Counted from the first letter of the stretch, positions 34,122 through 43,294 are shown. The stretch is 64,000 bases of DNA from Halorubellus litoreus (GCF_037081675.1 NZ_JAZAQL010000006.1:1-64000), one strand, 5' to 3'. Made by a program: numbers and translations. Notes: a model not told the origin generated them from the sequence alone.

Positions 34122-34733
34122 ATGGAATACGCTACAGCGCTCGACAGAGCCTACGACGTGCTGCCCGAGACACCGCGAGAAGGCGGTGACCGCCTCCAAG
34201 TCCCCGACCCCGAGGGCCAGACCGACGGTGCGTTCACGCGATTGACGAACCTCGAAGCCATCGCGAAGGCGCTCAGCCGCGACGCCGACCACCTCCACCG
34301 CTCCATCCAGCGCGACCTCGGGACGAGCGGCCAGTTCGACGGCTCCACCGCCCGCTACAGCGGGTCGTTCGACATCGCGGACTTCCAGGCCGCCATCGAC
34401 GCGTACGTCACCGAGTTCGTCACGTGCTCCGAGTGCGGGCTCCCGGACACGCGCCTCGTCACCGAGGACGGCGTCGACATGCTCCGCTGCGAGGCCTGCG
34501 GTGCGTTCCGCCCCGTCGCGAAGTCCTCGAAGCAGTCCTCCTCGACGGTCACCGAGGACATCGAGTCCGGCCGCACGTACCAGGTCAAGATCACCGGCAC
34601 CGGCCGCAAGGGCGACGGCGTCGCGAAGAAGAACGGCTACACCATCTTCGTCTCCGGCGCCCGCGAAGGCCAGGTCGTCGACGCGTACATCGAATCCGTC
34701 AGCGGCGACCTCGCGTTCGCACGCGTCGCCTGA
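34122..34733 (+). CDS. eif2b: Translation initiation factor aIF2 beta subunit fused to a TRAM domain
   Basis: 203 residues. The aIF2-beta core has the central alpha/beta domain (TRLTNLEAIAKALSRDADHL, LGTSGQFDG) and a C4 zinc ribbon with CSECGLPDTRL and CEACGAFRPV. A C-terminal TRAM domain, TYQVKITGTGRKGDGVAKKN to the end, is fused as in other haloarchaea. The subunit is part of the aIF2 heterotrimer that brings initiator tRNA to the ribosome. Its last codons and stop are the start of a 32-bp tandem repeat. Same direction as folA with a 93-bp gap. Confidence 0.96.
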   Translation: MEYATALDRAYDVLPETPREGGDRLQVPDPEGQTDGAFTRLTNLEAIAKALSRDADHLHRSIQRDLGTSGQFDGSTARYSGSFDIADFQAAIDAYVTEFVTCSECGLPDTRLVTEDGVDMLRCEACGAFRPVAKSSKQSSSTVTEDIESGRTYQVKITGTGRKGDGVAKKNGYTIFVSGAREGQVVDAYIESVSGDLAFARVA

Positions 34734-34862
34734 ATCGACTGCTAGCTGGTTTCCGCGTCGCCTGAATCGACTCCCAGCGATTTCCCGCGTCGCCTGAATC
34801 GACTCCCAGCGATTTCCCGCGTCGCCTGAATCGACTCCCAGCGATTTCCGCGTCACCTGAAT
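34722..34862 (+). repeat. 32-bp tandem repeat that starts inside the aIF2-beta 3' end
   Basis: The unit starting cgcgtcgcctgaatcgact lies at 34722, 34754, 34786 and 34818, with a partial fifth at 34849. The first unit includes the last three codons and TGA of aIF2-beta; copies two to four are nearly identical, while copy one differs in its second half. Confidence 0.9.
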
Positions 34863-34981
34863 ACTGACCGCGTTTCTTCCACGGAGTCAGGCAAGCCGAT
34901 CAGTAGAGACAGGGGAACGACCGACCACCAGCGCATCCGCCGAGCGAGCGACTGCGAGCGAGGCGGTTCATCGGACGCGAG

Positions 34982-35088
34982 CGACCGCAGGGAGCGAGTC
35001 GTCCGGCCTTTTTCACCCATGTTTTTGCGCCGAGCGGTTCCCGCAGCGAACGGAGTGAGCGAGGGAACCCGAGGCGGAAAAAGATGGT
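34982..35088 (-). repeat. Dispersed structured element, copy B (inverted)
   Basis: On the minus strand the order is accatctttttcc, a hairpin (GGTTCCC at 35036-35042 pairs with GGGAACC at 35063-35069), caaaaacatgggtgaaaaa, and cgctccctgcggtcgc. It has the same layout as copy A at 2980-3080, with a different stem sequence. It sits in the convergent gap between aIF2-beta and msrB; no gene is seen in 34734-35154. Confidence 0.7.
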
Positions 35089-35154
35089 TCTGCACACCTA
35101 CTGTTCGGCTGATTCAGAGGAAGCTAGCTGGAACGAACGAGGGTGCGCTGCGGC

Positions 35155-35565
35155 CTATTCGTCGTCGAAGTCGATGCTGACGGAGTTGATGCAGAAGCGT
35201 TTCCCGGTGGGTTCGGGGCCGTCGTCGAAGACGTGGCCGAGGTGGCTGTCGCAGTTCGCGCACACGACCTCGATGCGCTTCATGCCGTGGCTGAGGTCTT
35301 CGCGTTTCTCGATGTTGGCGTCCTCGGCGGCGTAGAACGACGGCCAGCCGCAGCCGTGGTCGAACTTCGTGGAGGAGTCGAAGAGGACCTCGCCGCAGCC
35401 CTTGCAGCGGTACTTGCCGTCCTCGAAGTGGTCGACGTAGTCGCCGGAGAACCGCGCTTCGGTGCCGGCTTCGCGCATGACGTGGTAGGATTCGTCGTCG
35501 AGTTTCTCGCGCCATTCCGTGTCGGTCTGGGGGACGTCGCGCTCGCTCGCGTCTGACTCGCTCAT
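35155..35565 (-). CDS. msrB: Peptide-methionine (R)-S-oxide reductase
   Basis: 136 residues from the ATG at 35565. Zinc-binding pairs CKGC and CANC are present, and the catalytic Cys is in KRFCINSVSIDF near the C-terminus; HGCGWPSFY and SHLGHVFDDGPEPTG are other family signatures. It repairs oxidised methionine (R epimer). Single-domain form without MsrA. It is divergent from the ctaA-like gene. Confidence 0.96.
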   Translation of the reverse strand: MSESDASERDVPQTDTEWREKLDDESYHVMREAGTEARFSGDYVDHFEDGKYRCKGCGEVLFDSSTKFDHGCGWPSFYAAEDANIEKREDLSHGMKRIEVVCANCDSHLGHVFDDGPEPTGKRFCINSVSIDFDDE

Positions 35566-35713
35566 GCCAGCCTGTAGGTGTCGAAGGGCAATAAGCGGTC
35601 GCCGGCGACGGTGGGTCGCGGGCCGAGCGGCGAGGAGCTGTGGTCGTGGTTCGCGGCTCGAACGGCGGTCCGAGAGCGAGCGACGTAAGTAGACCCTGTC
35701 CGAAGTGCCTCGC

Positions 35714-36559
35714 ATGAATGACGAGGGCGACGGCTACCTCTCGAAGCGTGGGTTCCGGCGGCTCGCCGCGCTGACGGTCGGCGCGACGTTCCTCACCATC
35801 CTCCTGGGCGTGTCGACGAAGGCGACCGGCGCGGGGCTGGCGTGTCAGGCGCGCTGGCCGGTGTGCGACGGCGGGTTCCTGAACCTGTTCCCGCAGTCCG
35901 TGCCGAGTAGCTTCGAGATGATCCACCGCGTGGTCGCGGGTCTCACCGGGCCGTTCATCCTCGCGACCGCGGTGCTCGCGTGGGTCGACGACCACGGCCG
36001 CGGCGTGAAGCTGGCGGCGACGGCGGCCATCGTCCTGCTCCCGCTCCAGGTGTTCCTCGGTCGACAGACCGTCCTCGAGTTCACGGGGCCCATCCTGTTC
36101 CTGCACTACTGGACGGCGATGGGTATCTTCGCGGGCGTCGTCGTCGCGACCGCGCTCGTCCTCCGCGACGTCGTCAGCGAGGGTGCGTTCCGGCGGGCGC
36201 TCGCGCTCGCCGCGGTCGCCCAGCCCGTGCTCGTGCTGTTCGGCGCGCAGGTCCTGTCGCGGTACACGCCGCCCGTGCAGACCGCGCACTACGCGGTGTC
36301 GCTCACCATCCTCGCCGCCCTCGTGTTCGCGGTCGTCGGCGGCTGGCACGTCCTCGACGCGCGCGCTCGCTGGCTCGCCGCCGGCGCGCTCGCCGCGTTC
36401 CCCGTGCAGATCGCGTTCGGTCGCGTCGCCGTCGGCGGCGCCAGCGGGACGATACTCGCCGCGCACGCCGTCGCCATCGGGCTCGTGTTCGTGCTCGCCG
36501 TCGGCGCGGCACTCGTCGCCTACCGGGTCGCGCCCGGTGCACGCGCTACCACCGCCTGA
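35714..36559 (+). CDS. ctaA: Heme A synthase-like protein (CtaA/COX15 family)
   Basis: 281 residues with eight hydrophobic segments. Heme-ligand histidines are in the expected places: EMIHRVVAGL, LFLHYWTAMG, QTAHYAVSL and ILAAHAVAIG. KATGAGLACQARWPVCDGG carries the two cysteines of the first extracytoplasmic loop. The family converts heme O to heme A for cytochrome c oxidases. The ATG at 35714 is preferred over a GTG at 35705. No ctaB or oxidase genes are adjacent. Confidence 0.9.
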   Translation: MNDEGDGYLSKRGFRRLAALTVGATFLTILLGVSTKATGAGLACQARWPVCDGGFLNLFPQSVPSSFEMIHRVVAGLTGPFILATAVLAWVDDHGRGVKLAATAAIVLLPLQVFLGRQTVLEFTGPILFLHYWTAMGIFAGVVVATALVLRDVVSEGAFRRALALAAVAQPVLVLFGAQVLSRYTPPVQTAHYAVSLTILAALVFAVVGGWHVLDARARWLAAGALAAFPVQIAFGRVAVGGASGTILAAHAVAIGLVFVLAVGAALVAYRVAPGARATTA

Positions 36560-36651
36560 GTGACCGAGCGCTCCTCGGCACGCCAGTTGACCAGTTCCTG
36601 TCGGTGCGCTCGAACGAGCGACGCGACCGACGCCGACTCCCGCCCGGTCAC

Positions 36652-36660
36652 GCTTATAAA
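36652..36660 (+). promoter_or_regulatory. TATA box upstream of a 21-codon frame
   Basis: gcttataaa is a strong TATA element, 25 nt upstream of the ATG at 36679. Confidence 0.5.
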
Positions 36661-36678
36661 CCACCTCGGGAGGTGACC

Positions 36679-36744
36679 ATGGTCGCCTCTTGTATCGCTC
36701 GAACCCGGAAAACAATTTTAAACCACCCGGTCGTTGCGGGTTGA
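36679..36744 (+). CDS. Possible 21-residue leader peptide upstream of nhaC
   Basis: MVASCIARTRKTILNHPVVAG. It is preceded by GGGAGGTGA (36668-36676), a full match to the archaeal Shine-Dalgarno sequence, and by its own TATA box. It ends 6 bp before the nhaC ATG. The Shine-Dalgarno and the sequence before it form an inverted repeat (cacctc/gaggtg). The TATA box places the transcript start near the ATG, in which case the Shine-Dalgarno would not be transcribed; a longer upstream transcript is the alternative. Confidence 0.35.
   Translation: MVASCIARTRKTILNHPVVAG
36714..36723 (+). promoter_or_regulatory. TATA box of nhaC
   Basis: aattttaaac lies about 32 nt before the nhaC ATG at 36751 and inside the 21-codon frame. 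Confidence 0.55.
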
Positions 36745-36750
36745 CGAACC

Positions 36751-38427
36751 ATGGCGATAGAGAGCATCGATGCAGGCGCGTGGTCACTCGTCCCGGCGTT
36801 GCTCGCCATCAGTCTGGCGTGGTACACGCGGGACGCACTGATCGGACTGTTCGTCGGGGTCGCCACGGCCGGCCCGGTCTACGGCGCGTTGTCGCCCGAC
36901 GCCGTCGGCGTCCCTCCCGACCTCGTCGGGAGCGCACTCGGGAACCTCGTCGGCGCGATATACGGCCTCCGGCTCGTCCCCGAGATAATCGCGACGGCGC
37001 CGCTGTTCTCCAGCGCGTGGTACGTCGAGAACGTCCTCATCGCGCTGTTCGCCATCGGCGGCCTCATCGGACTGATGATACGTTCGGGGGCACTCCAGGG
37101 CGTCGTGGAGGCGCTCGCGTCGCGCGTCGACGACGACGCCGGCGCCGAGAAGGCGGCGTTCCTCGCGGGCATCGCCATCCACATCGACGACTACTTCAAC
37201 TGTCTCGTGGTCGGCTCGATGATGCGGCCGCTGACCGACAAGTTCGACGTGTCGCGAGCGAAGCTCGCGTACTACGTCGACAGTGCTGGCTCTCCAGCAG
37301 CGCGCCTCGCGTTCTACTCGACGTGGGGCGTCGCCCTCGTCGGGTTCATCGGCGGCGGCCTCGAAGCCGCTGCGAGCGAGGGCCAGCTCACCGGGAGCCT
37401 CTCGTCGATGGTGACGACGAACGCCGACGGGCAGGCGACCGCCGCCGTCAACGAGGTCTGGCCGCTGTTCCTGAACGCACTCTTCACGGGATTCTACTCG
37501 TGGATCGCGCTGTTCATCGCCGCTGGCGTCGCCTGGCAGGTCGTCCCGAACTTCGGGCCGATGCGCGAGGAGGAACGCCGCGGCCGCGAGGAGGGGAAGG
37601 TAGTCGCCGACGATGACGACCCGATGATCTCCCGCGAGATGGACCAGTACGGGATGAGCGACGCGGCGACGCCGGACTGGCGGAACTTCGCCATCCCGCT
37701 TGGCATCATGATCGCGGTGGCGCTCGGGTCGATGTTCGTCACCGCGAGCCCGTGGCTCGTCGCTGACTCGATGAACGAAGCGTTCGCGGTCGGCGGGTTC
37801 GCGCTCATGCTACCGGGGAGCGGCGCGTGGTCGTTCTCGCCGGGCGCGTTCCGCCTCGGGCTCGCCGCCGTCACCGCGCTCGTCGCCGCGTTCGTCCTCT
37901 ATCGCGTGAAAGGCGACATTCCGTCGAACGACGACGCGACGACGGCGCTGACCACCGGCATGAAGGGCATCTTCCTGGCCGCGCTCATCTTGACGTTCGC
38001 GTCCAGCATCCAGAACGCCGTCACCATCCTCGGCATCGGCGGGTTCGTCTCCCAGTGGTTCACTGGCGTGCCCGCGTTCCTCGTGCCGCTCGCGCTGTTC
38101 GCGGTCACGGCGTTCGTGAGCTTCTCCGACGGGTCGTCGTGGTCGACGTACGGCATCATGTTCCCCATCGCCATCCCGGTGGCGCTCACGACGGACGCGA
38201 ACCTCGTCCTCGTGCTCGGTGCGGTGTTCTCGGGTGGTATCTTCGGGGACCACTCGTCGCCGATCAGCGACACGACCGTGCTGGCGTCGTCGACGAGCGG
38301 GAGCGACCACATGACTCACGTCCGCACGCAGATACCGTACGCGGTCGTCACGGCCGGCGGCGCGGCCGTGCTGTTCGTGCTGTTCGGGTTCCTGCTCCCG
38401 GAGGGCTTCCGCATCATCCCGTACTGA
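36751..38427 (+). CDS. nhaC: NhaC-family sodium/proton antiporter
   Basis: 558 residues with about 11 hydrophobic segments. Conserved NhaC/Na-H-antiporter motifs include GIAIHIDDYFNCLVVGSMMR and the DKFDVSRAKLAYYVDSAGSPA segment, and near the C-terminus SFSDGSSWSTYGIMFPIAIP and GGIFGDHSSPISDTTVLAS. It exports Na+ for protons, important in high salt. A soluble acidic loop of about 40 residues lies around position 280. Two promoter-like elements precede it. A 12-bp repeat (cccgtactgacg) overlaps its stop codon. Confidence 0.92.
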   Translation: MAIESIDAGAWSLVPALLAISLAWYTRDALIGLFVGVATAGPVYGALSPDAVGVPPDLVGSALGNLVGAIYGLRLVPEIIATAPLFSSAWYVENVLIALFAIGGLIGLMIRSGALQGVVEALASRVDDDAGAEKAAFLAGIAIHIDDYFNCLVVGSMMRPLTDKFDVSRAKLAYYVDSAGSPAARLAFYSTWGVALVGFIGGGLEAAASEGQLTGSLSSMVTTNADGQATAAVNEVWPLFLNALFTGFYSWIALFIAAGVAWQVVPNFGPMREEERRGREEGKVVADDDDPMISREMDQYGMSDAATPDWRNFAIPLGIMIAVALGSMFVTASPWLVADSMNEAFAVGGFALMLPGSGAWSFSPGAFRLGLAAVTALVAAFVLYRVKGDIPSNDDATTALTTGMKGIFLAALILTFASSIQNAVTILGIGGFVSQWFTGVPAFLVPLALFAVTAFVSFSDGSSWSTYGIMFPIAIPVALTTDANLVLVLGAVFSGGIFGDHSSPISDTTVLASSTSGSDHMTHVRTQIPYAVVTAGGAAVLFVLFGFLLPEGFRIIPY

Positions 38428-38450
38428 CGCGACGACCGCCCGTACTGACG
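38418..38450 (+). repeat. 12-bp direct repeat covering the nhaC stop codon
   Basis: cccgtactgacg occurs at 38418-38429 (with the TGA of nhaC) and 38439-38450. Confidence 0.6.
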
Positions 38451-38635
38451 GGACGCACCGCGAACGCGACCCTCGCGGCGGAGAACGCGACGAGGGCAGT
38501 GGTCGACGACGCGCGTCGACGCACGCGTTCGCGGTGTTCTGCGCACGACCGTGCGTTCCCGACCGGAACTGGTCGGTGACCTGGCGCGTGCGATACCGGG
38601 AAACCTATCACATCGGATTCGAGTTACTGGGGTAG

Positions 38636-39868
38636 ATGAGTGGGACGGACGACGACGCTGGCGTCGACGGGGGGGCGTCCGACCACGGGTTCGACGTCGC
38701 CCGTCGCGTGGCTCGCACCCGCGAGGCGGACATGTACCGCGACCTCCAGCCGACCGACGTCGTGGACTCGGCTGCGTACTTCGCGCCCGACCCCGGCGGG
38801 GACCTGCCGGTCCTCGCCGGCGAGCGCGAGCTCGTGTTCGCGTCGAACAACTACCTCGGCCTGACCCAGGACGAGCGCGTGCAGAAAGCGGCCAGGGAAG
38901 CCGCCGACACCGTCGGTACGGGCGCGGGCGCGAGCCGGCTCGTCACCGGCGACACGCTCGTGCACCGCGACCTCGAGGCGCGGCTCGCGGAGACGAAGGG
39001 CACCGAGCGCGCGCTCGCGTTCTCCTCGGGGTACGCGGCGAACGTCGGCACCATCACCGCGCTCGACCCGGACGTCGTGTTCTCGGACGAACTGAATCAC
39101 GCGAGCATCGTCGACGGCTGTCGACTGAGCGACGCCGAAGTCGTCACGTACGACCACTGCGACGCGGACGACCTCCGCGCGAAGCTGGCCGCGTGCGACA
39201 CGCAGGGGTCGTGGCTCGTCGTCACCGAGACCGTGTTCCCGATGGACGGCTCCGTCGCGCCGCTCGCGGCGCTCTGCGACGCCGCGGACCGCCACGGCGC
39301 GTGGACGATGGTGGACGAGTCTCACGCCACGGGCGTCTACGACGACGGCGGTGGCATCGTGCAGCGCGACGGGCTCGCGGACCGCGTCGACGTCCAGCTC
39401 GGCGCGCTCTCGAAGGCGCTCGCGAGCCAGGGCGGGTACGTCGCTGGGAGCGACGAACTCGTCGAACTCCTCGCGAACGACGCGCGGTCGTTCGGGTGCT
39501 CGACGGGGTTGACACCGACGGCGGCGGCGGTGGCGAGCGAAGCGCTGCACATCGCGCGTCACGGCGCCATCCGGTCGCGACTCTGGGAGAACGTCGCGCA
39601 CCTCCGCGAGGGCCTCACTGACTTCGGATTCGACGTTCACGGAAGCTCCCAGATACTCCCCGTGATGGTCGGCGACCGCCGGGACGCCGTGGACCTCGCG
39701 GACGCGGTCCGCGACCGCGGCGTGTTCACGTCGCCCATCCGCCCGCCGACGGTCCCGGAGGGGACGAGCCGCGTCCGCGTCGCACCGATGGCGACCCACG
39801 ACCGCGTCGACATCGAGGACTGCATCCTCGCGTTCAAGGACGCGGGCGAGGCCCTCGGCCTCCTGTGA
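38636..39868 (+). CDS. bioF: 8-amino-7-oxononanoate synthase-like alpha-oxoamine synthase
   Basis: 410 residues. PLP-dependent fold type I enzyme: FASNNYLGLT at the N-terminus, TGAGASRLVTGDTLVH, MVDESHATGVYD (PLP-phosphate/ring contacts), and the Schiff-base lysine in LGALSKALASQGGYVAG. It condenses pimeloyl-CoA (or ACP) with alanine in biotin synthesis; 2-amino-3-ketobutyrate ligase is the alternative. No bioB or bioD is nearby. The ATG at 38636 is within a few bases of the nearest upstream A/T-rich stretch. Confidence 0.88.
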   Translation: MSGTDDDAGVDGGASDHGFDVARRVARTREADMYRDLQPTDVVDSAAYFAPDPGGDLPVLAGERELVFASNNYLGLTQDERVQKAAREAADTVGTGAGASRLVTGDTLVHRDLEARLAETKGTERALAFSSGYAANVGTITALDPDVVFSDELNHASIVDGCRLSDAEVVTYDHCDADDLRAKLAACDTQGSWLVVTETVFPMDGSVAPLAALCDAADRHGAWTMVDESHATGVYDDGGGIVQRDGLADRVDVQLGALSKALASQGGYVAGSDELVELLANDARSFGCSTGLTPTAAAVASEALHIARHGAIRSRLWENVAHLREGLTDFGFDVHGSSQILPVMVGDRRDAVDLADAVRDRGVFTSPIRPPTVPEGTSRVRVAPMATHDRVDIEDCILAFKDAGEALGLL

Positions 39869-40037
39869 ATCCACCCCGCGACGACGCGAGGCCTGCCCTC
39901 GCTCGCGGCTCGCACTGAGCGCCGATTCCACCACCCGCCTCACCTCGCTCGCGACCCACACGCTCTCCACGTCGACTCGAATCCCTCGGAGCGTCCGCTA
40001 CCCGACCCGACTGAACGCGAAAAGAGACCGACTCGGC

Positions 40038-41531
40038 CTACGCCGCGGCGCGAACGAACCCGCTACCAGCGACGAACGACTGCTCGTCGTCGTCCTCGAC
40101 GGAGTCGCTCTGGGTCTCGCCGGTGTGCTCGATGACGACCTGGGTCGTGTTCCCGCTCACGGTCGCCTGACTCGTGAAGTCCTCGTGGCCCGCGAGCACG
40201 ACGACGGTCTCCTCGGAGACCTCGACCATCCGGAACGTCTCGTCGACTGAATCGCCGTAGACGCCGTTGTTCTGCGAGCCCTGCGCTTCGAGCCACTCGC
40301 CGAAGATGGACTCGAACTCGGCGGCCTCGGTGGCGTTGTCGAACCGGATCGCCCACCCGTAGCCGGTCTTGTAGTTCCCCGCGGCGGAGTACGACGTGTT
40401 CTGGAACGTGATGACGCCGTCCTGCCCCCAGCCGGCCGCACCGCGCGCGGCCTCGTCACCGCTGACCGCCGAGCGGAGCGCCGACCGCAGGAACAGCTCG
40501 CCTTTCGTCTTCGACGACGACGGCGTCGCCCAGTCCGAGGACACCTCGCCGTCGACCGTGAGGTTCTTCGGGAGTTCCTCGTCGGGCTCGTACTTGTGGA
40601 GGATCTGCTCCATGGACACCGGCGGGTTGTCGTAGATCTTCTCGAAGTTCTCCGTGGAGCCGTTGAGGTACCAGCGCGTGTAGTGGCTCCCGGCCACGTA
40701 CGGGCCGAGCTGCTTCATCGCGTACGCGTTCGAGTTCGACCACGCGGAGAAGTTCCGCATCGCGTTCGGGTTGTCCATGTACTCGCGCTGGTACTGGCTC
40801 TCGAAGAACGACGCGGAGCCCTCGATCATCGCGAGTTCGACGTCGTTGACGTTCACGCCCTCGCTCGTGAGGTTCTGCGCCAGGCGCTCCTGGCTCCCCT
40901 GATAGAACTGGATGACGTGCAGGAACTCGTGAGCGGCCGTGACTTCGGCGTCCTCGGCGGTGTAGCTGATGCCGAGTTCCTCCTGGAGCGCGCTGTCGTT
41001 CCAGAGGCCGATGTACCGCATCGTGACCGCCGGCGTGACGGTGCCGTCGGGGTTCTGGTTCGGCTGGGCGTACCCGGGCACGAAGACGCTCGGCTGGCCG
41101 TCGGGCGCGATACCCATCGTCGCGCCGAACGTGTTGTTCGAGAAGCTGAACTCGTACCGGGAGGTGCCGCGTGCCGGGATGGAGTTCACGGTCGGGCCCT
41201 TGTCGATGTCGACGCCCGCCATGTCGGCGACGTTCCGGTAGACCTCGTCCGCGTCGAACGGCAGGCACGCGCCGGACTCGCGGACGATGTCGTCGTCGCC
41301 CTCGCCGCTGTACTTGCAGTTCTCGGTCTTGACCTTCGGGTAGTCCGCTTCCTCGGTCGTCGTCGGCTCGCTGGTCGTGTCGTCCGTACTCTCTGTCGTC
41401 GTCGCGACCGTCGTCTCCTCGACGGTCGTGTCGTCGGTCGGTGCCGTGGTCTCCGTGGCGGTCCCGCCGCTACAGCCGGCGAGGACCATCGTCGCCGCGA
41501 GGACCAGGGCGAGAAGCGTTCGGTTCGTCAT
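40038..41531 (-). CDS. Hvo_1808-type surface lipoprotein
   Basis: 497 residues from the ATG at 41531. The signal MTNRTLLALVLAATMVLAGC has a lipobox Cys20 and no twin arginine, so it uses Sec. A Thr-rich acidic linker of about 45 residues follows. The folded part includes TAAHEFLHVIQFYQGSQE with HEFLH, the zinc-protease HExxH pattern, and AMIEGSASFFESQY downstream, where the Glu could be a third ligand. Hvo_1808 is a conserved haloarchaeal surface protein of unknown role. Protease activity is my inference. Confidence 0.8.
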   Translation of the reverse strand: MTNRTLLALVLAATMVLAGCSGGTATETTAPTDDTTVEETTVATTTESTDDTTSEPTTTEEADYPKVKTENCKYSGEGDDDIVRESGACLPFDADEVYRNVADMAGVDIDKGPTVNSIPARGTSRYEFSFSNNTFGATMGIAPDGQPSVFVPGYAQPNQNPDGTVTPAVTMRYIGLWNDSALQEELGISYTAEDAEVTAAHEFLHVIQFYQGSQERLAQNLTSEGVNVNDVELAMIEGSASFFESQYQREYMDNPNAMRNFSAWSNSNAYAMKQLGPYVAGSHYTRWYLNGSTENFEKIYDNPPVSMEQILHKYEPDEELPKNLTVDGEVSSDWATPSSSKTKGELFLRSALRSAVSGDEAARGAAGWGQDGVITFQNTSYSAAGNYKTGYGWAIRFDNATEAAEFESIFGEWLEAQGSQNNGVYGDSVDETFRMVEVSEETVVVLAGHEDFTSQATVSGNTTQVVIEHTGETQSDSVEDDDEQSFVAGSGFVRAAA

Positions 41532-41704
41532 CAAAAACTATCTCGAACAGGGGAGTTTCTGGCATTAACTGTTGCGGTCTGAATTCACGCTGAAACCGGC
41601 TGCAAGTTGTCCGAGGTGGCCGCCAGTGGCCATATCGAGCGGTGACGGTGCGACGGTCGATTCGGCGTGAGAGGACTCGTTCGGCGTCGACCGCGACCGG
41701 ACGT

Positions 41705-43294
41705 TCAGAGGAAGTCGGCGAGGCCCGACTGGCCGTCGTCATCCTCGGCGTCGGCCGCCCGGTCGTCGACGTCCTGCGTCTCGTCGCCGCCGTCATCGCC
41801 ATCGTCGCCGTCGGTCCCGTCGTCCGCGGTCGCGTCGGTGGCGTCGTCACCGGGTGCGTCCGCCCCCTCGCCCGTCGACTCCTCGCTCGCGACCGCGCCG
41901 AGCGTCGCCTGCCCGTCGTTCCCGCCGTCGCCGTCACTCGCCTCCGAGCCGTCGCTCTCGTCCGCGTCCGGGTCGCTCGCGCGACCGCCCGCGAACGCAC
42001 CGCCGGAGTGCTCGACCGCCGCCTGCTCGCGGCGCACCTCGGCGTCCTCGACGATGGACTGGACCTTGTTCGTGCTCTCGCCGCTGCCCGTGACGTACGC
42101 GAGGTCGCTCGCGTCGAACTCGTAGGTCGCCGCTATCGCGACCGTCAGGTCGCGGGGCTTGCAGTGATGGATCATCGTCGAGAGGTACGGGAGGATGCGG
42201 CGACGCGCCGTCCCGATGCTCGTCCCGCTGCGTTCGGCGATCTTCCGCGCGATGGCGTCGCGCTGCTTGCGTTTCCCCTTCGTTCGCCCGAGCTTCGACC
42301 AGTAACTCGGCGGCCCGTATCGCGTCCACCCGCCGTGGTCGTGCTGGCGCGCCGCCGGAATCCCCGCGGCGACGTTGTCGCCAGCGTACCGCCAGTACGA
42401 GTAGTTCTGCGTCGCACGCACCCGCCCCAGCCAGCGGTCGGCGTTCGACAGGAACTCGTACGCGTCCGCGAGCTCGTCGCCGTAGTAGTCCTTCGGGACG
42501 TTGTCCTCCACCCAGTTCAGTAACTCGTCGGGCGTCTCGTCCACGTCGTAGGACTGCTTGAGCGCGGTCTCCGCGTCCGCGTGCTTGATGACGTCGTCGA
42601 GGAAGTCGAAGATGCCCTCCGTGCGGTCGCGTTCGCTCGTCACGACGTCCTCGGCCGTGAGCACCGACGTCTCCTCGGCGAGCGCCTGCAGGTCGTTCAC
42701 CGCCGACCGCAGGTCGCCGCTGGTCTCCTCCGCGATCGCGGAAAGCGCCGCGTCCTCGTACTCGATGCCCTCCTGCCGGCAGATGTCCCTGAGGACGGGG
42801 ACGATGGAGCGCTTCGAGACGTCCCGGAACTCGACGTCCTGGCACGCGTTCCGGAGGCCGTTACTCATGTCGTAGAACTCGTTCGCGATCAGGACGATCG
42901 GCTGGTTCGCGTCCTTCACGACGCGCGTCACCTCCCGCGACCCGCCATAGTCGGCGTTCCCGTGGAAGTTGTCCGCCTCGTCCAGCACCACGAGTCGACG
43001 CCCGGCACCGCCCTCGGTGAGCGTCCCGGACTTCGCCGCCTCGCCCGCGACCTTCTCCACGACGTCAGCCGTCCGCGAGTCGCTCGCGTTCAACTCCATC
43101 ACCGCCCACCCCATGTCGTTCGCGAGCGCGTGCGCCGCCGACGTCTTCCCGACGCCCGGACTCCCGTGGAGGATGACGGCCTCGCGGTGCTCGTCCCACG
43201 ACCGCGCCCACTTCTCGAACGCGTCCCGGGCCTTGTCGTTCCCGCGGACCGCCGACAGCGTCGTCGGGCGGTACTTCTCCGTCCAGTCGGTCAT
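41705..43294 (-). CDS. rfcL: Replication factor C large subunit
   Basis: 529 residues. RFC large subunit of the clamp loader: MTDWTEKYRPTTLSAVRGND at the N-terminus, Walker A HGSPGVGKTSAA, Walker B VVLDEADNF, and sensor motifs follow. The C-terminal ~110 residues are acidic and disordered, ending in QSGLADFL, a PIP box that binds PCNA. It loads PCNA with RfcS. It is divergent from an SDR gene. Confidence 0.96.
   Translation of the reverse strand: MTDWTEKYRPTTLSAVRGNDKARDAFEKWARSWDEHREAVILHGSPGVGKTSAAHALANDMGWAVMELNASDSRTADVVEKVAGEAAKSGTLTEGGAGRRLVVLDEADNFHGNADYGGSREVTRVVKDANQPIVLIANEFYDMSNGLRNACQDVEFRDVSKRSIVPVLRDICRQEGIEYEDAALSAIAEETSGDLRSAVNDLQALAEETSVLTAEDVVTSERDRTEGIFDFLDDVIKHADAETALKQSYDVDETPDELLNWVEDNVPKDYYGDELADAYEFLSNADRWLGRVRATQNYSYWRYAGDNVAAGIPAARQHDHGGWTRYGPPSYWSKLGRTKGKRKQRDAIARKIAERSGTSIGTARRRILPYLSTMIHHCKPRDLTVAIAATYEFDASDLAYVTGSGESTNKVQSIVEDAEVRREQAAVEHSGGAFAGGRASDPDADESDGSEASDGDGGNDGQATLGAVASEESTGEGADAPGDDATDATADDGTDGDDGDDGGDETQDVDDRAADAEDDDGQSGLADFL

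Noticed and set aside
35114..36787. 557-residue minus-strand frame covering msrB and the ctaA-like gene
   Set aside because: Antisense shadow; the msrB product is in another frame with all its catalytic residues.
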